DNA of 64,000 bases from Paenibacillus tyrphae (GCF_000722545.1 NZ_JNVM01000017.1:62001-126000); one strand, 5' to 3'; positions 1 to 8,377 are shown, counted from the first letter of the stretch. Translations and numbers: made by a program. The notes: a model not told the origin generated them from the letters alone.

Positions 1-209
1 CTGATCAGCTTGTGGCCGATATCGATGCGCCACTGGATGGGCTGACCGAGCGCCAGATCGGGATACCGGTCCATCGAGAAGACCATCGCCAGATTGGGCC
101 GAAGGTAAATATCGAACTCCGCCTGCATCTCCGTGAAAGACGCTTCGTGAACCAGCGTACCGGAGATCAGCAGGTGGGTAAACGTCGCTTGGGTCGGATT
201 TTGCCTCAT
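1..209 (-). CDS. Partial AraC-type transcriptional regulator (N-terminus only)
   Basis: The gene runs off the left edge of the window, so only about 69 N-terminal residues are visible. The start is the ATG at 209, preceded by a GGAGG sequence directly upstream on the minus strand. The segment reading FSMDRYPDL followed by a WRIDIG-like stretch resembles the sensory N-terminal regions of Paenibacillus AraC/YesN-type regulators, which is the only basis for the call. The helix-turn-helix part would lie outside the window, so the assignment is an inference from a short piece. Confidence 0.45.
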   Translation of the reverse strand, partial: MRQNPTQATFTHLLISGTLVHEASFTEMQAEFDIYLRPNLAMVFSMDRYPDLALGQPIQWRIDIGHKLI

Positions 210-313
210 GGGAGCCTCCTAACGGTCTTTCGGTTAAAAAACGCATATCCAATATAGCCTGATTGCCGCAGCAGAACAGGGGGCCGCGGCAAGGGAGTTT
301 TTTGCTATCGGCG

Positions 314-1096
314 TTATAACGCGATTTGCCTCACGATTTCGGCCAGTTCGTTGACGAACGAATCCTTGTCATTATCCGCTGAGGATTCAACGGACACGCA
401 ACGGTCGACTTGAACACCGCTTAACTGCAGAGCAGACAACACCCATGGCTTGCTGTCCTCATGCAAACAGACGATAGATGACGGCCGATGGTCGGCGATT
501 TGCTGCGCGAGCCGATCGATGTTTTGTTGTCTGACCCGCTGCCTATCCGCTTCCGGTACTTCGTTGACCGACCGGGGACACAGATGAATCAGGAACCACT
601 CTCTGCTTCTAAAATAATGCAGAAAATCCCAATGGTCTTCAGGAACGTCTTCCCCTAAAGCTATCGCAAACGATTCCTTCACCTGTTCGAGCAATACGGA
701 ATCGCCATTAAAGAAAAACGTGCTGTCACCGGGAGGCGCATCTCCGATCATCAGTGTATTCACGCAATCCGGTTGAAACATCCGGTCATTGACGTAGATC
801 GTAATCACCGTTTCATTCGGGCAATCGGCCATTTTCCGGCGCCACGTCGAATCCTCCATCGTTAAGTAACGCTCAAGATTATCAAGCAGAGCGTCCCAGC
901 CTTCGGCGGTATCGCTGATTTCCACGAACTCCCCATTCTCATAATCGAAAACCAAACCCCGATCTTCGTACAATTCGCTTTCGAATCTGGAATAATGAAT
1001 ACGGAAAATTTCCGCCCATTCTATCCAGGTTTCATAGCTATCATGCGCTATGGACAATCCTTTATCGTTTACCGTAATTTTGTCGGTGTGACCCAT
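314..1096 (-). CDS. Hypothetical protein with uracil-DNA-glycosylase-like C-terminal part
   Basis: A 260-residue soluble protein of unknown function with no signal peptide or membrane segment. The N-terminal ~95 residues are acidic and aromatic-rich with no family I recognise. From about residue 110 there is LMIGDAPPGDSTFFF, which resembles the LxxAExPP...YFY start of uracil-DNA-glycosylase-like folds. It is followed by WFLIHLCPRSVNEVP and a closing SSIVCLHEDSKPWV segment, where that fold has its second active-site strand. Catalytic residues of a true UDG cannot be identified with confidence, so DNA repair activity is not claimed. A possible terminator lies between this gene and the upstream MFS gene, so it is probably transcribed alone. 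Confidence 0.6.
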   Translation of the reverse strand: MGHTDKITVNDKGLSIAHDSYETWIEWAEIFRIHYSRFESELYEDRGLVFDYENGEFVEISDTAEGWDALLDNLERYLTMEDSTWRRKMADCPNETVITIYVNDRMFQPDCVNTLMIGDAPPGDSTFFFNGDSVLLEQVKESFAIALGEDVPEDHWDFLHYFRSREWFLIHLCPRSVNEVPEADRQRVRQQNIDRLAQQIADHRPSSIVCLHEDSKPWVLSALQLSGVQVDRCVSVESSADNDKDSFVNELAEIVRQIAL

Positions 1097-1140
1097 CTCT
1101 TTCGCTTCTTCCCTTCGTTCCTATAACCGATTTGCAAACC

Positions 1141-1202
1141 AAAAAAGGCCCTGCGCTCGCGCATCATGCGGAGACCGGGCGCTTCCTGGCTAGGTCTTTT
1201 TT
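1141..1202 (-). terminator. Possible terminator of the MFS gene
   Basis: AAAAAAGGCC at 1141-1150 pairs with GGTCTTTTTT at 1193-1202 (one G-T pair), with GC-rich inner sequence. Read on the minus strand it ends in a T run just after the MFS stop codon. The large inner loop makes it less certain than other terminators here. Confidence 0.45.
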
Positions 1203-1215
1203 CAACTCCGCAACC

Positions 1216-2487
1216 TTAAGCAGCCGTCTCTTCCGCTTCCACGGGCTTGAACCGGCTTTTACCGAAGAAGACGTAGAACAACACCGAAACGACTGTATAC
1301 ACCACCGCCGTGATGCTGAACGCGTAAACGTATCCGTAATAGCTGCCGTATTGAGCGACAAGCCCGGTGCTGACCGGCGAAGCCAGAAACCAGCCCAGAT
1401 TGAACACCGCTTCTCCGGAGCTGGAGGCAAGTCCTCGCATCGAGCGGTCGACGTATTTCATCTTGATCGTGTTGTAGAACGGATTCGCGGCATTCATCAG
1501 AGCCTGCCGGAACAAGTACCCTCCGCTTGCAATCATCAGATTGGTCGAAAACGCTGTAATGAGCAGGAACGGGATCGAGCACAGCTGAAGCACGATAACT
1601 GCTTTCGCTTCCCCGAGCCGCCGGGCGATGACCGGACCGATCAAGTACGCAAGCGCGGTCGCGCCCTGTCCCAAGGAGACGATGACGCCGATCACCGATT
1701 TTGAGGCGCCGAAGCGGTCTTCGAAATAGACATTCAAGTAGGGCACCACCATGCCCCCGGCCGTCGAGGTCATCAGCCCGAGCATAACGAAGAGGCCGAT
1801 CACTTGAAGCGACGCTTTGTGATGCTGCACGGCATGCCGCCATGACAGCTTCCCGCCGGACGACCGTTCCTCCCGGGCCCCCTTTAGCATCAGGACCGGA
1901 ATCAGCCCGAGCGCCGCTATGCCGACGCCCGTCAGCAAGGTCAGACGCAGGCTCAGGACACCGTCAAGACCGAAGCTAAACTGAAGCATGTCGGTGAGAA
2001 ACCCGCCGAAGACGTTGCCGATAACGCTTGCAAACATGATGAGGGCCAGATTCAAGCTGAACAGGTGCACCCGCTGCGACGGGGTGGAATGGTTCGCCAT
2101 GAACGGAATGACGGTCGCGGACACGACCGCCAGCGTCATGCCGCCCAGAAACGCAGAGACGAGCAGCCCCTGCTCGCCATCGATCAGCGAGCGGGCCGTT
2201 AGAGCGGCGATCACCAGAAAGCCCCCTATCGACACGAGCCGCTTCGGACCGAACCTGTCGTTCATGATGCCGGCCGGCACCAGCACGATCGCTGCGGCCA
2301 TAGCCGCCATTCCCACAATATGCCCGACCATCATCTGATCGTAGCCGAGCGCTTTGACATACAGATTGTAGACGAGGCTGAACATCCCGAGCCCCAAATT
2401 CCATACGAAATTAAAGCAAAGAAACAACCGGAGATTCCGGCTGTACCCGAGAAACTGCATCTTCCATTCATATAATAAAACCGACAT
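1216..2487 (-). CDS. MFS transporter
   Basis: A 423-residue protein made almost wholly of about twelve hydrophobic segments, the usual size of a major facilitator family permease. The loop between segments 2 and 3 carries the family pattern DRFGPKR (near residues 83-89), and a basic cytoplasmic loop divides the two halves around residues 205-225. The ATG at 2487 is preceded by GGAGGA about ten bases upstream. The substrate cannot be deduced. It is a proton-driven membrane transporter of sugar- or drug-efflux type by family. The neighbouring kinase-fold gene is transcribed divergently from it, and there is no obvious functional link. Confidence 0.85.
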   Translation of the reverse strand: MSVLLYEWKMQFLGYSRNLRLFLCFNFVWNLGLGMFSLVYNLYVKALGYDQMMVGHIVGMAAMAAAIVLVPAGIMNDRFGPKRLVSIGGFLVIAALTARSLIDGEQGLLVSAFLGGMTLAVVSATVIPFMANHSTPSQRVHLFSLNLALIMFASVIGNVFGGFLTDMLQFSFGLDGVLSLRLTLLTGVGIAALGLIPVLMLKGAREERSSGGKLSWRHAVQHHKASLQVIGLFVMLGLMTSTAGGMVVPYLNVYFEDRFGASKSVIGVIVSLGQGATALAYLIGPVIARRLGEAKAVIVLQLCSIPFLLITAFSTNLMIASGGYLFRQALMNAANPFYNTIKMKYVDRSMRGLASSSGEAVFNLGWFLASPVSTGLVAQYGSYYGYVYAFSITAVVYTVVSVLFYVFFGKSRFKPVEAEETAA

Positions 2488-2613
2488 CGGCTATCCGTCC
2501 TCCGGAGTCATGCAGCATGAATACCACATTTTAAGAGTAACCGATTCCATCGATGATTTGAATCTCTTTTTTTCCAACGATCCCTTTCCAAAGCTTGGAT
2601 AAGGATGTTATGC

Positions 2614-2643
2614 TTGACAGATACGGAGCGGACGGTCCATACA
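2614..2643 (+). promoter_or_regulatory. Sigma-A-like promoter that decides the start of the kinase gene
   Basis: TTGACA at 2614-2619 is followed after 18 bases by CATACA at 2638-2643. If used, transcription starts near 2650. That lies downstream of the first in-frame ATG (2595), so translation must begin at the TTG at 2673. Confidence 0.5.
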
Positions 2644-2672
2644 ACAGCTCCGGTTCGGAAGGAGAGACTAGA

Positions 2673-3659
2673 TTGACAAGCTGGCATCAGAGCTTTACTC
2701 AAGATTTGTTAAACCAAGCGGCCCGCGCCTACGGGGTGGCTCCGGAGACGGTAAGCCATGTGGGGGGCTTTGAAAATCTCATATACGGCTTCCGGCGCGA
2801 CGGCCGGGACCTGATTCTGCGGGTGACCCACAGCTCGCACCGCTCGCGGGAGCTGATCGAGTCGGAGCTGCACTTCGCCGGCTATCTCGCCGAGGGCGGC
2901 GTACGGGCAGCGAGGCCGGTGCCGTCTTACTCGGGCCGACGGACGGAAACGGTTGAAACGGAAGACGGCTACTTCACGCTCGCCTGCTTCGAGCAAGCGC
3001 CGGGCGGTCTCGTCCAAGCCGGGCATCCGGCTTGGGGCCCCCGCCTCTTCGAAGGCTGGGGCGAAATTACGGGGCGCATGCACAAGCTCGCCCGGTCGTA
3101 CACCGTCCCTGCGGACATGACCCGCAGGCCGGACAAAGATATTTTGACCTTGGACCCGGCTTATTTGTCCCACCCCGACATTGCCTTGGCCCACGGCCGG
3201 TACGTCGAGGTGGAGACGCACATCAACGCGCTTGAGCCGGAACCGGACGGCTACGGCTTATGCCACCGGGATCTGCACCACAAAAACTTTTTTGTGCATG
3301 GGGAAACGATCACAGCGTTCGATTTCGACGATTGCGGGTACGACTATTTCGTGCAGGATATCGCCATGGCCGTTTACTATGCCTCGGTGCTGGGGGACTG
3401 GGCCCGGCCCGAAGCCGACCCGAAGCGCGTATCCGAATTTGCCAAGCGGTTTCTCGACAGCTTTATGAACGGATACCGGCGGGAACACGAGCTGGGCAGC
3501 CACTGGCTGAAGCAGCTGCCGCTGTTCGTGGAAAGACGCCGCTGCGATCTGTGCATGATCTTCCTGCAAAACGCAGTCGCCGAGCCTCCGAGCACGGCAG
3601 TCCGCGAGTGGCTTGACCGGAATCTGGAACAAATTTCTCACGGGAATACCTTATTATGA
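2673..3659 (+). CDS. Phosphotransferase of the APH / homoserine kinase type II family
   Basis: A 328-residue small-molecule kinase with the aminoglycoside/choline kinase fold. The catalytic loop HRDLHHKN is at residues 198-205 (Asp200 the likely base) and the metal-binding DFDD at 217-220. The N-terminal lobe has the HVGGFENLIYGF nucleotide-binding region around 29-40. The TTG at 2673 is chosen because GGAAGGAGAG ends six bases before it and a promoter-like TTGACA lies between it and the upstream ATG. The substrate is unknown: members phosphorylate aminoglycosides, choline, homoserine or sugars, and nothing in the context selects one. It is monocistronic, closed by a clear terminator. Confidence 0.8.
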   Translation: MTSWHQSFTQDLLNQAARAYGVAPETVSHVGGFENLIYGFRRDGRDLILRVTHSSHRSRELIESELHFAGYLAEGGVRAARPVPSYSGRRTETVETEDGYFTLACFEQAPGGLVQAGHPAWGPRLFEGWGEITGRMHKLARSYTVPADMTRRPDKDILTLDPAYLSHPDIALAHGRYVEVETHINALEPEPDGYGLCHRDLHHKNFFVHGETITAFDFDDCGYDYFVQDIAMAVYYASVLGDWARPEADPKRVSEFAKRFLDSFMNGYRREHELGSHWLKQLPLFVERRRCDLCMIFLQNAVAEPPSTAVREWLDRNLEQISHGNTLL

Positions 3660-3697
3660 CCTACGCAGTTCATGGAAAATATAGGTAAATATTTGAT

Positions 3698-3738
3698 AGC
3701 CCCTGGCTTCAAGGCCAGGGGCTTATTCTTATGATTTT
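3698..3738 (+). terminator. Terminator of the APH-family gene
   Basis: A perfect 10-bp stem, AGCCCCTGGC at 3698-3707 and GCCAGGGGCT at 3714-3723, with a six-base loop. A T-rich tail follows on the plus strand. Confidence 0.85.
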
Positions 3739-3744
3739 ACCATC

Positions 3745-4743
3745 TCACCATTTCGCTACTTCAACGTCCGCTTTCAGCCACGCTTCCCACTTCGGATCTT
3801 CAATCTTAAGAAAACTGAGCGAAATTCCTTCCATATCGAGCGAAGTCAAATGCGTGCCGATTTTGACGAACCGGACATCCAAGTTTTCCAGTTCACACAA
3901 GCGGCGAATGTCATTGGCAAATGCATACTGTTCGACCAGCGGCGTCGCGCCTAAACCGTTGACCAATATCGCGAAAGGGTCTTGCCTTCTCCAACGGTAT
4001 ACGCTTTTCAGCTTATTGAACAGCTCGACCGCAAGCTTTTCCGAAGAAGAAAACACCTCTTTGCGGTACCCTTTCTCCCCGTGGATGCCAATGCCGTAAT
4101 ACGCTTCGTTTTGTTGCAGCGTAAACGACGGTTCGCCCTTCGTCGGATCGTTCGCCGGCGACAGCGCCACGCCCAATGTGTGCAGCCTGCCGATCACTTG
4201 CTCGCCGAGTTCCTTCAGTTGCTCCAGCGTGCAGCCTTCCCGCGCGGCCGCCCCCAATATTTTATGGACCAAGACGGTACCGGCGACGCCTCTTCTTCTT
4301 TTGTTGTACGTCACGTCATCTTCGATCGACACATCGTCGTTAACGATGACATGGTCGACCATTCGCCCTTCTTCTTTCGCCAAAGCTTCCGCCGTCAAAA
4401 AATTGCTGACGTCTGCGGTAAAGTTTTTAACGATGAGCAGCACGCTTCTGCTCCTGTCCACGAGGCGGATCGCTTCCAACACTTGCTCCGGCGTCGGCGG
4501 CACGAAAATTTCACCCACAACCGCAACCGAAAGCATGCCGTCGCCCACATAGCCGAAATCCGCCGGCTCATGGCCGCTTCCTCCCCCGCTGATGAGCACA
4601 ACTTGCTGGCCCATGTCCGCAAGGTCTTTACGGAATATTAAATTATATTTCGCATTATAGGACACCCGGTCTTTATGCTCAAAATAAAATCCGTGCAGCA
4701 TATTGCGGACGATATTTTGAACATCGTTGATGATTTTCGTCAT
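3745..4743 (-). CDS. dhaQ: DhaQ, DhaK-like coactivator of the dha locus
   Basis: A 332-residue paralogue of the dihydroxyacetone-binding subunit DhaK. It keeps GGGSGHEP (His58), KNFTADVSNF (Asp111) and GIHGEKG (His221), the three positions that in DhaK bind dihydroxyacetone covalently and assist phosphoryl transfer. It is clearly diverged from the second DhaK in this locus, for example PADFGYVG in place of PAHAGFVG. It is called DhaQ because it directly follows a DhaS-type regulator, the arrangement known from Lactococcus lactis, where DhaQ with bound dihydroxyacetone switches DhaS to activation. The ATG at 4743 is chosen over the GTG at 4755 because GGTGGAG lies six bases before it. Since the active-site residues are intact, a catalytic role as a second DhaK is not excluded. 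Confidence 0.8.
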   Translation of the reverse strand: MTKIINDVQNIVRNMLHGFYFEHKDRVSYNAKYNLIFRKDLADMGQQVVLISGGGSGHEPADFGYVGDGMLSVAVVGEIFVPPTPEQVLEAIRLVDRSRSVLLIVKNFTADVSNFLTAEALAKEEGRMVDHVIVNDDVSIEDDVTYNKRRRGVAGTVLVHKILGAAAREGCTLEQLKELGEQVIGRLHTLGVALSPANDPTKGEPSFTLQQNEAYYGIGIHGEKGYRKEVFSSSEKLAVELFNKLKSVYRWRRQDPFAILVNGLGATPLVEQYAFANDIRRLCELENLDVRFVKIGTHLTSLDMEGISLSFLKIEDPKWEAWLKADVEVAKW

Positions 4744-4756
4744 TTGTTTCTCCACC

Positions 4757-5329
4757 TTACTTTGGCTTGCTTCCGGTCTGCTCGAGCAGCAGCAGTTGAT
4801 TGCGGATCATCTCTTTGATGAGCGAAGACAACACCGAAGGTTGAATGGAACAATGGTGTTCAATCCAATCTTTGATCGTCCCGACAAACCCGTGACTGTA
4901 AAACGACGCCAACATATTTTTGTTCGCCTCGGAAATATGGATCGGCTTGTCCGTCAACCGTTCATCGATGATTTTAATATATAAGTTTTTCGTATGTTCA
5001 AATAAATACTGGTTAAACGAATTTTGATCGGTTACTTTAAACGCCCTGCGGTAAAACCGCTGATTCTCGTAAAAATAGTCCATCAACAAGTCGAAAATGT
5101 TCTCCCACTTCTCATAATCCAAAAAGTCCTTGATGTTTTCCTTCGTTTCTTCTTTGTAAATCCAGCCCAAGAGCTCATACTTGTCCACGAAATGGTAATA
5201 AAACGTTTGCCTGCGCATCTGGCAAGACTGCATGATATCGCTTACGGAAATTTCGTGGAACGATTTGGTTTCCATCCGTTTTTTTAAGGAATTCGCTATG
5301 ATCTTTTTGGTAATGAGCGAATTGGTCAT
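4757..5329 (-). CDS. dhaS: DhaS, TetR-family activator of dihydroxyacetone kinase genes
   Basis: A 190-residue TetR/AcrR-type regulator. The N-terminal helix-turn-helix lies around residues 23-45, with the pattern FHEISVSDIMQSCQMRRQTFYYHF typical of the DhaS subgroup shown here in part. The C-terminal ligand/partner domain is helical. The ATG at 5329 is preferred to that at 5335 because GGGAAG then has a six-base spacing. The stop codon is 13 bases before the dhaQ start, so the two are co-transcribed. In L. lactis DhaS is an unusual TetR protein that activates rather than represses, with DhaQ as coactivator. A site matching its operator lies in the intergenic region before dhaKL. Confidence 0.88.
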   Translation of the reverse strand: MTNSLITKKIIANSLKKRMETKSFHEISVSDIMQSCQMRRQTFYYHFVDKYELLGWIYKEETKENIKDFLDYEKWENIFDLLMDYFYENQRFYRRAFKVTDQNSFNQYLFEHTKNLYIKIIDERLTDKPIHISEANKNMLASFYSHGFVGTIKDWIEHHCSIQPSVLSSLIKEMIRNQLLLLEQTGSKPK

Positions 5330-5401
5330 GATCATCTTCCCAACCCTAGGTTTACTGTTAATCTTAACAAAATCATAATGATTATTGAAGCAAGCGTTGT
5401 T

Positions 5402-5423
5402 TGACAGTTTGCCGTTTTTGTCC
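5402..5423. promoter_or_regulatory. Candidate DhaS operator
   Basis: TGACAGTT, six bases, TTTTGTCC. This has the half-site content and exact N6 spacing of the L. lactis DhaS operator as I remember it (GGACACAT-N6-ATTTGTCC), with matches at the GACA and TTTGTCC cores. It ends one base before the -35 of the dhaKL promoter, the position expected for an activator. Confidence 0.65.
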
Positions 5424-5424
5424 G

Positions 5425-5453
5425 TTTACGATGAAACGCTTTCATTCTATCAT
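5425..5453 (+). promoter_or_regulatory. dhaKL promoter with palindrome in its spacer
   Basis: A weak -35 TTTACG at 5425-5430 and a -10 TATCAT at 5448-5453, 17 bases apart. The spacer holds the near-perfect palindrome ATGAAACGCTTTCAT at 5431-5445. The weak -35 suits activator dependence on the adjacent DhaS site. The palindrome resembles a catabolite (cre) site but is one base short. Confidence 0.6.
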
Positions 5454-5504
5454 AGAAATTAATCAAACGATTTGGAACTTATTAATCGCGGGAGGTATGG
5501 CAAA

Positions 5505-7262
5505 GTGAAAAAGATCATCAACAAACCAGAGACGCTCGTTGCGGAAATGTGCAACGGGCTCGTCATGACCCATCCGGAGCTGGAGTTTATCAAGAAATAT
5601 AAGGTGATCAAGAAAAAAGAAATTAACGAAAACAAAGTCACCTTGATCAGCGGCGGCGGCAGCGGGCACGAACCGGCTCACGCCGGGTTTGTCGGCAAAG
5701 GGATGCTGGATGCGGCCGTATGCGGCGATGTGTTTGCATCTCCATCCCAAATTCAGGTGTACCAAGCCATTAAAGCGACAGCGAGCCAACAAGGGACGCT
5801 GCTGATTATCAAAAACTACAGCGGCGACGTCATGAACTTCAAAAACGGCGCTCAACTGGCCGCAGAAGACGGCATCCAAGTGGAATATGTGCGCGTCGAC
5901 GACGACATTGCCGTTGAAGACAGCTTGTACACGGTCGGACGCCGCGGCGTTGCCGGAACGGTGCTCGTCCATAAAATTGCCGGAGCTGCTGCAGAAGAAG
6001 GCCGCGATTTGATGCAAGTGAAAGCGGTCGCGGAGAAAGCGGCGCATAACGTGCGCAGCATCGGCGTGGCGCTCACCTCGTGCACCGTTCCTGCACACGG
6101 GTCGCCAACGTTCAAGCTCGGCGAAGATGAAATGGAATACGGCGTGGGCATTCACGGCGAACCGGGCCAGCGGCGGGAAAAAATCGTTAGCGCGGACGAA
6201 CTGGCGAAGCGGATGACGACCGGGCTGTTAAAAGATTTGGGCATCCAAGACGGGGACAACGCGGAAGTTGCCGTGCTCGTCAACGGCTTCGGCGCGACCC
6301 CATTGCAGGAGTTGTACTTGTTTAACAACGCGGCGGTTCGCGAGCTCGCAGGCCGGAACATCCGGATTTGCCGCACGTTTGTTGGCAACTATATGACGAG
6401 CATCGATATGGCGGGCATTTCGCTGACGATCTTGAAGCTCGATGACGAACTGAAAACACTCTTATCGAAAGAATGTCATGCGCCGGCATTCCGGGTAGAC
6501 GGTCCGGTACCGCAAGTCGAGTATGCAGACATCGCGGAAGCCGACGACGATCGACCGGTTTCCTTCAAAACGGAAACGCCGGAACATTACGCGGCGGTTC
6601 AAGGCGGCGTGCTGACGCTTCAAAACATGATCTACATCGTCGATAAAATGAGCGAAATCATTATCGAAAATGAAGTTCCGTTCTGCGAACTCGACTCGCA
6701 TGCGGGGGACGGCGATTTCGGGATGAGCGTCTCCAAAGGATTCAAGCAGTTAAAGCGGGAATGGAGCGCGATTTTGGCCCAAGAGCCTTTAACGATCGGT
6801 TCTTTCCTAGACGCGTGCTCGATGGTCATTATGGAATATTGCGGCGGCGCTTCCGGACCGATTTGGGGCTCGGCGTTCCGTGCTGCCGGCAAAGCGGCAG
6901 GAGATAAAGCGGTACTGACTGTTGCGGAGTATGCGGAAATGTTGCAAGCCGCGGTCAAAGGCATTCAGGCAACTGGGGAGCGTTCCTTCGGCAGAGGCGC
7001 CGTTGTTGGTGACAAAACGCTGATTGACGCGCTGGTGCCTTTCACGGATACGTTCACGGCAAGCGCCGCGGCGGGCGACGACTTTAAAATCGCTTTTGAA
7101 AAGGCGGCGCAAGCTGCGGTGGAAGGCGCCGAAAAAACGAAACAAATCGTCGCCCGAATGGGGCGCGCCGGCAATGTCGGCGAACGCAGCCTGGGCTATC
7201 CGGATGCAGGCGCCTACGCGCTTGGCGTCATCTTTACGGAAATCGCGCGCAGCATGAAATAA
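5505..7262 (+). CDS. dhaK: Dihydroxyacetone kinase, fused DhaK-DhaL (ATP-type architecture)
   Basis: A 585-residue cytoplasmic enzyme that phosphorylates dihydroxyacetone. Residues 1-330 form the DhaK part with GGGSGHEP (His55), KNYSGDVMNF (Asp108) and GIHGEPG (His217). These fall almost at the same numbers as the E. coli substrate-binding and catalytic residues. After a linker rich in Asp and Glu (about 335-360), residues 368-585 form the DhaL nucleotide domain, with the LDSHAGDGDFG Mg-ATP cluster (Asp397, 402, 404) and a closing NVGERSLGYPDAGA segment. Such fusions normally use ATP directly. No DhaM or PTS gene is nearby. The GTG at 5505 has GGAGG nine bases upstream and gives the classic MKKIINKP start. 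It is divergent from dhaS-dhaQ and probably activated by them. Confidence 0.9.
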   Translation: MKKIINKPETLVAEMCNGLVMTHPELEFIKKYKVIKKKEINENKVTLISGGGSGHEPAHAGFVGKGMLDAAVCGDVFASPSQIQVYQAIKATASQQGTLLIIKNYSGDVMNFKNGAQLAAEDGIQVEYVRVDDDIAVEDSLYTVGRRGVAGTVLVHKIAGAAAEEGRDLMQVKAVAEKAAHNVRSIGVALTSCTVPAHGSPTFKLGEDEMEYGVGIHGEPGQRREKIVSADELAKRMTTGLLKDLGIQDGDNAEVAVLVNGFGATPLQELYLFNNAAVRELAGRNIRICRTFVGNYMTSIDMAGISLTILKLDDELKTLLSKECHAPAFRVDGPVPQVEYADIAEADDDRPVSFKTETPEHYAAVQGGVLTLQNMIYIVDKMSEIIIENEVPFCELDSHAGDGDFGMSVSKGFKQLKREWSAILAQEPLTIGSFLDACSMVIMEYCGGASGPIWGSAFRAAGKAAGDKAVLTVAEYAEMLQAAVKGIQATGERSFGRGAVVGDKTLIDALVPFTDTFTASAAAGDDFKIAFEKAAQAAVEGAEKTKQIVARMGRAGNVGERSLGYPDAGAYALGVIFTEIARSMK

Positions 7263-7342
7263 TCTAGGAAACAGCGGCCGGATGAGGACATCACGCATGT
7301 CTTCGTCCGCCTCATGCAAAACTATCATTTATCCTACTGTAT

Positions 7343-7385
7343 ATATCAGAAAAAACCGCCGTAAAGAGCGGTTTTTTGCTGATAT
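7343..7385. terminator. Bidirectional terminator between dhaKL and the ANT(6)-like gene
   Basis: ATATCAG...CTGATAT outer arms enclose AAAAAACCGC...GCGGTTTTTT. Runs of T result on both strands, serving the two convergent genes. Confidence 0.9.
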
Positions 7386-7412
7386 CCCTAGTTCTATGTC
7401 CAAAATCCTGCA

Positions 7413-8270
7413 TTACCCGTCCAAAGATTGCGCATTCCAAGGCAGGCGTCTGACTTTGTCCACATACTCCGTTACATTGCGTTCCTCGTCCGCCGGATAG
7501 TCGTAGCCGAGCTTTGCCGCAAGCGGTACCCCGATCCTCCGGATGAACTCTCCCGCCTCAAATAGCTTTTCCCACTGCTCCTCGGGGTCGGCCCCGCAGT
7601 ACAAGGACAACATTTGCTCGTAAATATCGGGTTCCAGATACCGCTTGAACCATTTGCCGGCGCTGCCGACGTTGACCTTCCAATCATAGTTCGCGCCCAC
7701 GTGCCATTCCAGCAGAAAGCGAAGCGATTCCATGAAATATTGATCATATAAATTTTTCGCCCGCGGGATTTCATCGCGCCACAGCTCCTTGGCAATATAC
7801 ACCTGCAGCCACCACAGCTCGACGATATGCAGATCCCACATGTAGCGGGAAGGCTTTTGGACCAGATAGCTGCTGTCGTTCGGCTCCGGCAGCTTCAAAT
7901 CCAGATTGTCCTTATCAAGCAGCACTTTGCTGAGCGAGTCCTGATATACCTCTTGAATGCTGCCGATATCCTTGAAGCTGAGGTCGATCCGCACGCTGTC
8001 TTTGAACTGCATCATGTAGATGGACGAGCCGTCTTCGAAATATTCGTACTGCACGACGACGCGCTCGCCGAACGCCTCAATCCAGCTTCGGTCCGTATTG
8101 TAGGGATGGTCCCCCAGGTTCGTCATATAAAAGTCAATATCGTAATCCTGCATAAAATCGACCGGGGCGTTAGGATTGACCCGCGAACCGTTCATGACGA
8201 CGCATCGAATCCGATCATCCCTTTCGGCAAGTTGCAGGAGCTGCGCCAGTACCTCTTGTTCGTTTCTCAT
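7413..8270 (-). CDS. Aminoglycoside 6-adenylyltransferase-like protein (ANT(6)/AadK family)
   Basis: A 285-residue nucleotidyltransferase similar to Bacillus AadK and ANT(6) enzymes, which inactivate streptomycin by adenylation. The signature NGSRVNPNAP is at residues 27-36, followed by the Asp pair in DYDID (Asp44, Asp46) and the third metal ligand in RIDLSF (Asp96). The helical C-terminal domain includes RYMWDLHIVELWW. Length fits the family. The GGAGG at 8284-8288 lies 13 bases before the ATG, longer than usual, and falls inside a hairpin. A short leader ORF and a good promoter lie upstream. Chromosomal members of this family are often intrinsic resistance genes. True streptomycin activity is inferred from the family only. 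Confidence 0.88.
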   Translation of the reverse strand: MRNEQEVLAQLLQLAERDDRIRCVVMNGSRVNPNAPVDFMQDYDIDFYMTNLGDHPYNTDRSWIEAFGERVVVQYEYFEDGSSIYMMQFKDSVRIDLSFKDIGSIQEVYQDSLSKVLLDKDNLDLKLPEPNDSSYLVQKPSRYMWDLHIVELWWLQVYIAKELWRDEIPRAKNLYDQYFMESLRFLLEWHVGANYDWKVNVGSAGKWFKRYLEPDIYEQMLSLYCGADPEEQWEKLFEAGEFIRRIGVPLAAKLGYDYPADEERNVTEYVDKVRRLPWNAQSLDG

Positions 8271-8279
8271 CTCGTTTAA

Positions 8280-8326
8280 CCGACCTCCGCATTTTCAAAA
8301 GTGGATAAAACCATTCCGGATGTCGG
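8280..8326 (-). promoter_or_regulatory. Hairpin sequestering the ribosome binding site of the ANT(6)-like gene
   Basis: CGGATGTCGG at 8317-8326 and CCGACCTCCG at 8280-8289 form a 10-bp stem with one mismatch in the minus-strand RNA. The 3' arm contains the GGAGG of the resistance gene. A leader ORF lies just upstream, so this looks like a translational attenuator. Confidence 0.55.
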
Positions 8327-8377
8327 CAGAGGCGGTCCGCGTGCAAGATAAGGAACGAAGCGCGCGTGAACATACGG

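Noticed and set aside
273..299. TTGCCGC/GCGGCAA hairpin as a terminator of the 314-1096 gene
   Set aside because: No T run follows on the minus strand; the T run is on the side that has no gene to terminate.
5431..5445. Palindrome read as a catabolite-responsive (cre) element
   Set aside because: ATGAAACGCTTTCAT looks like cre but is one base shorter than the consensus, so it is reported only as a palindrome.
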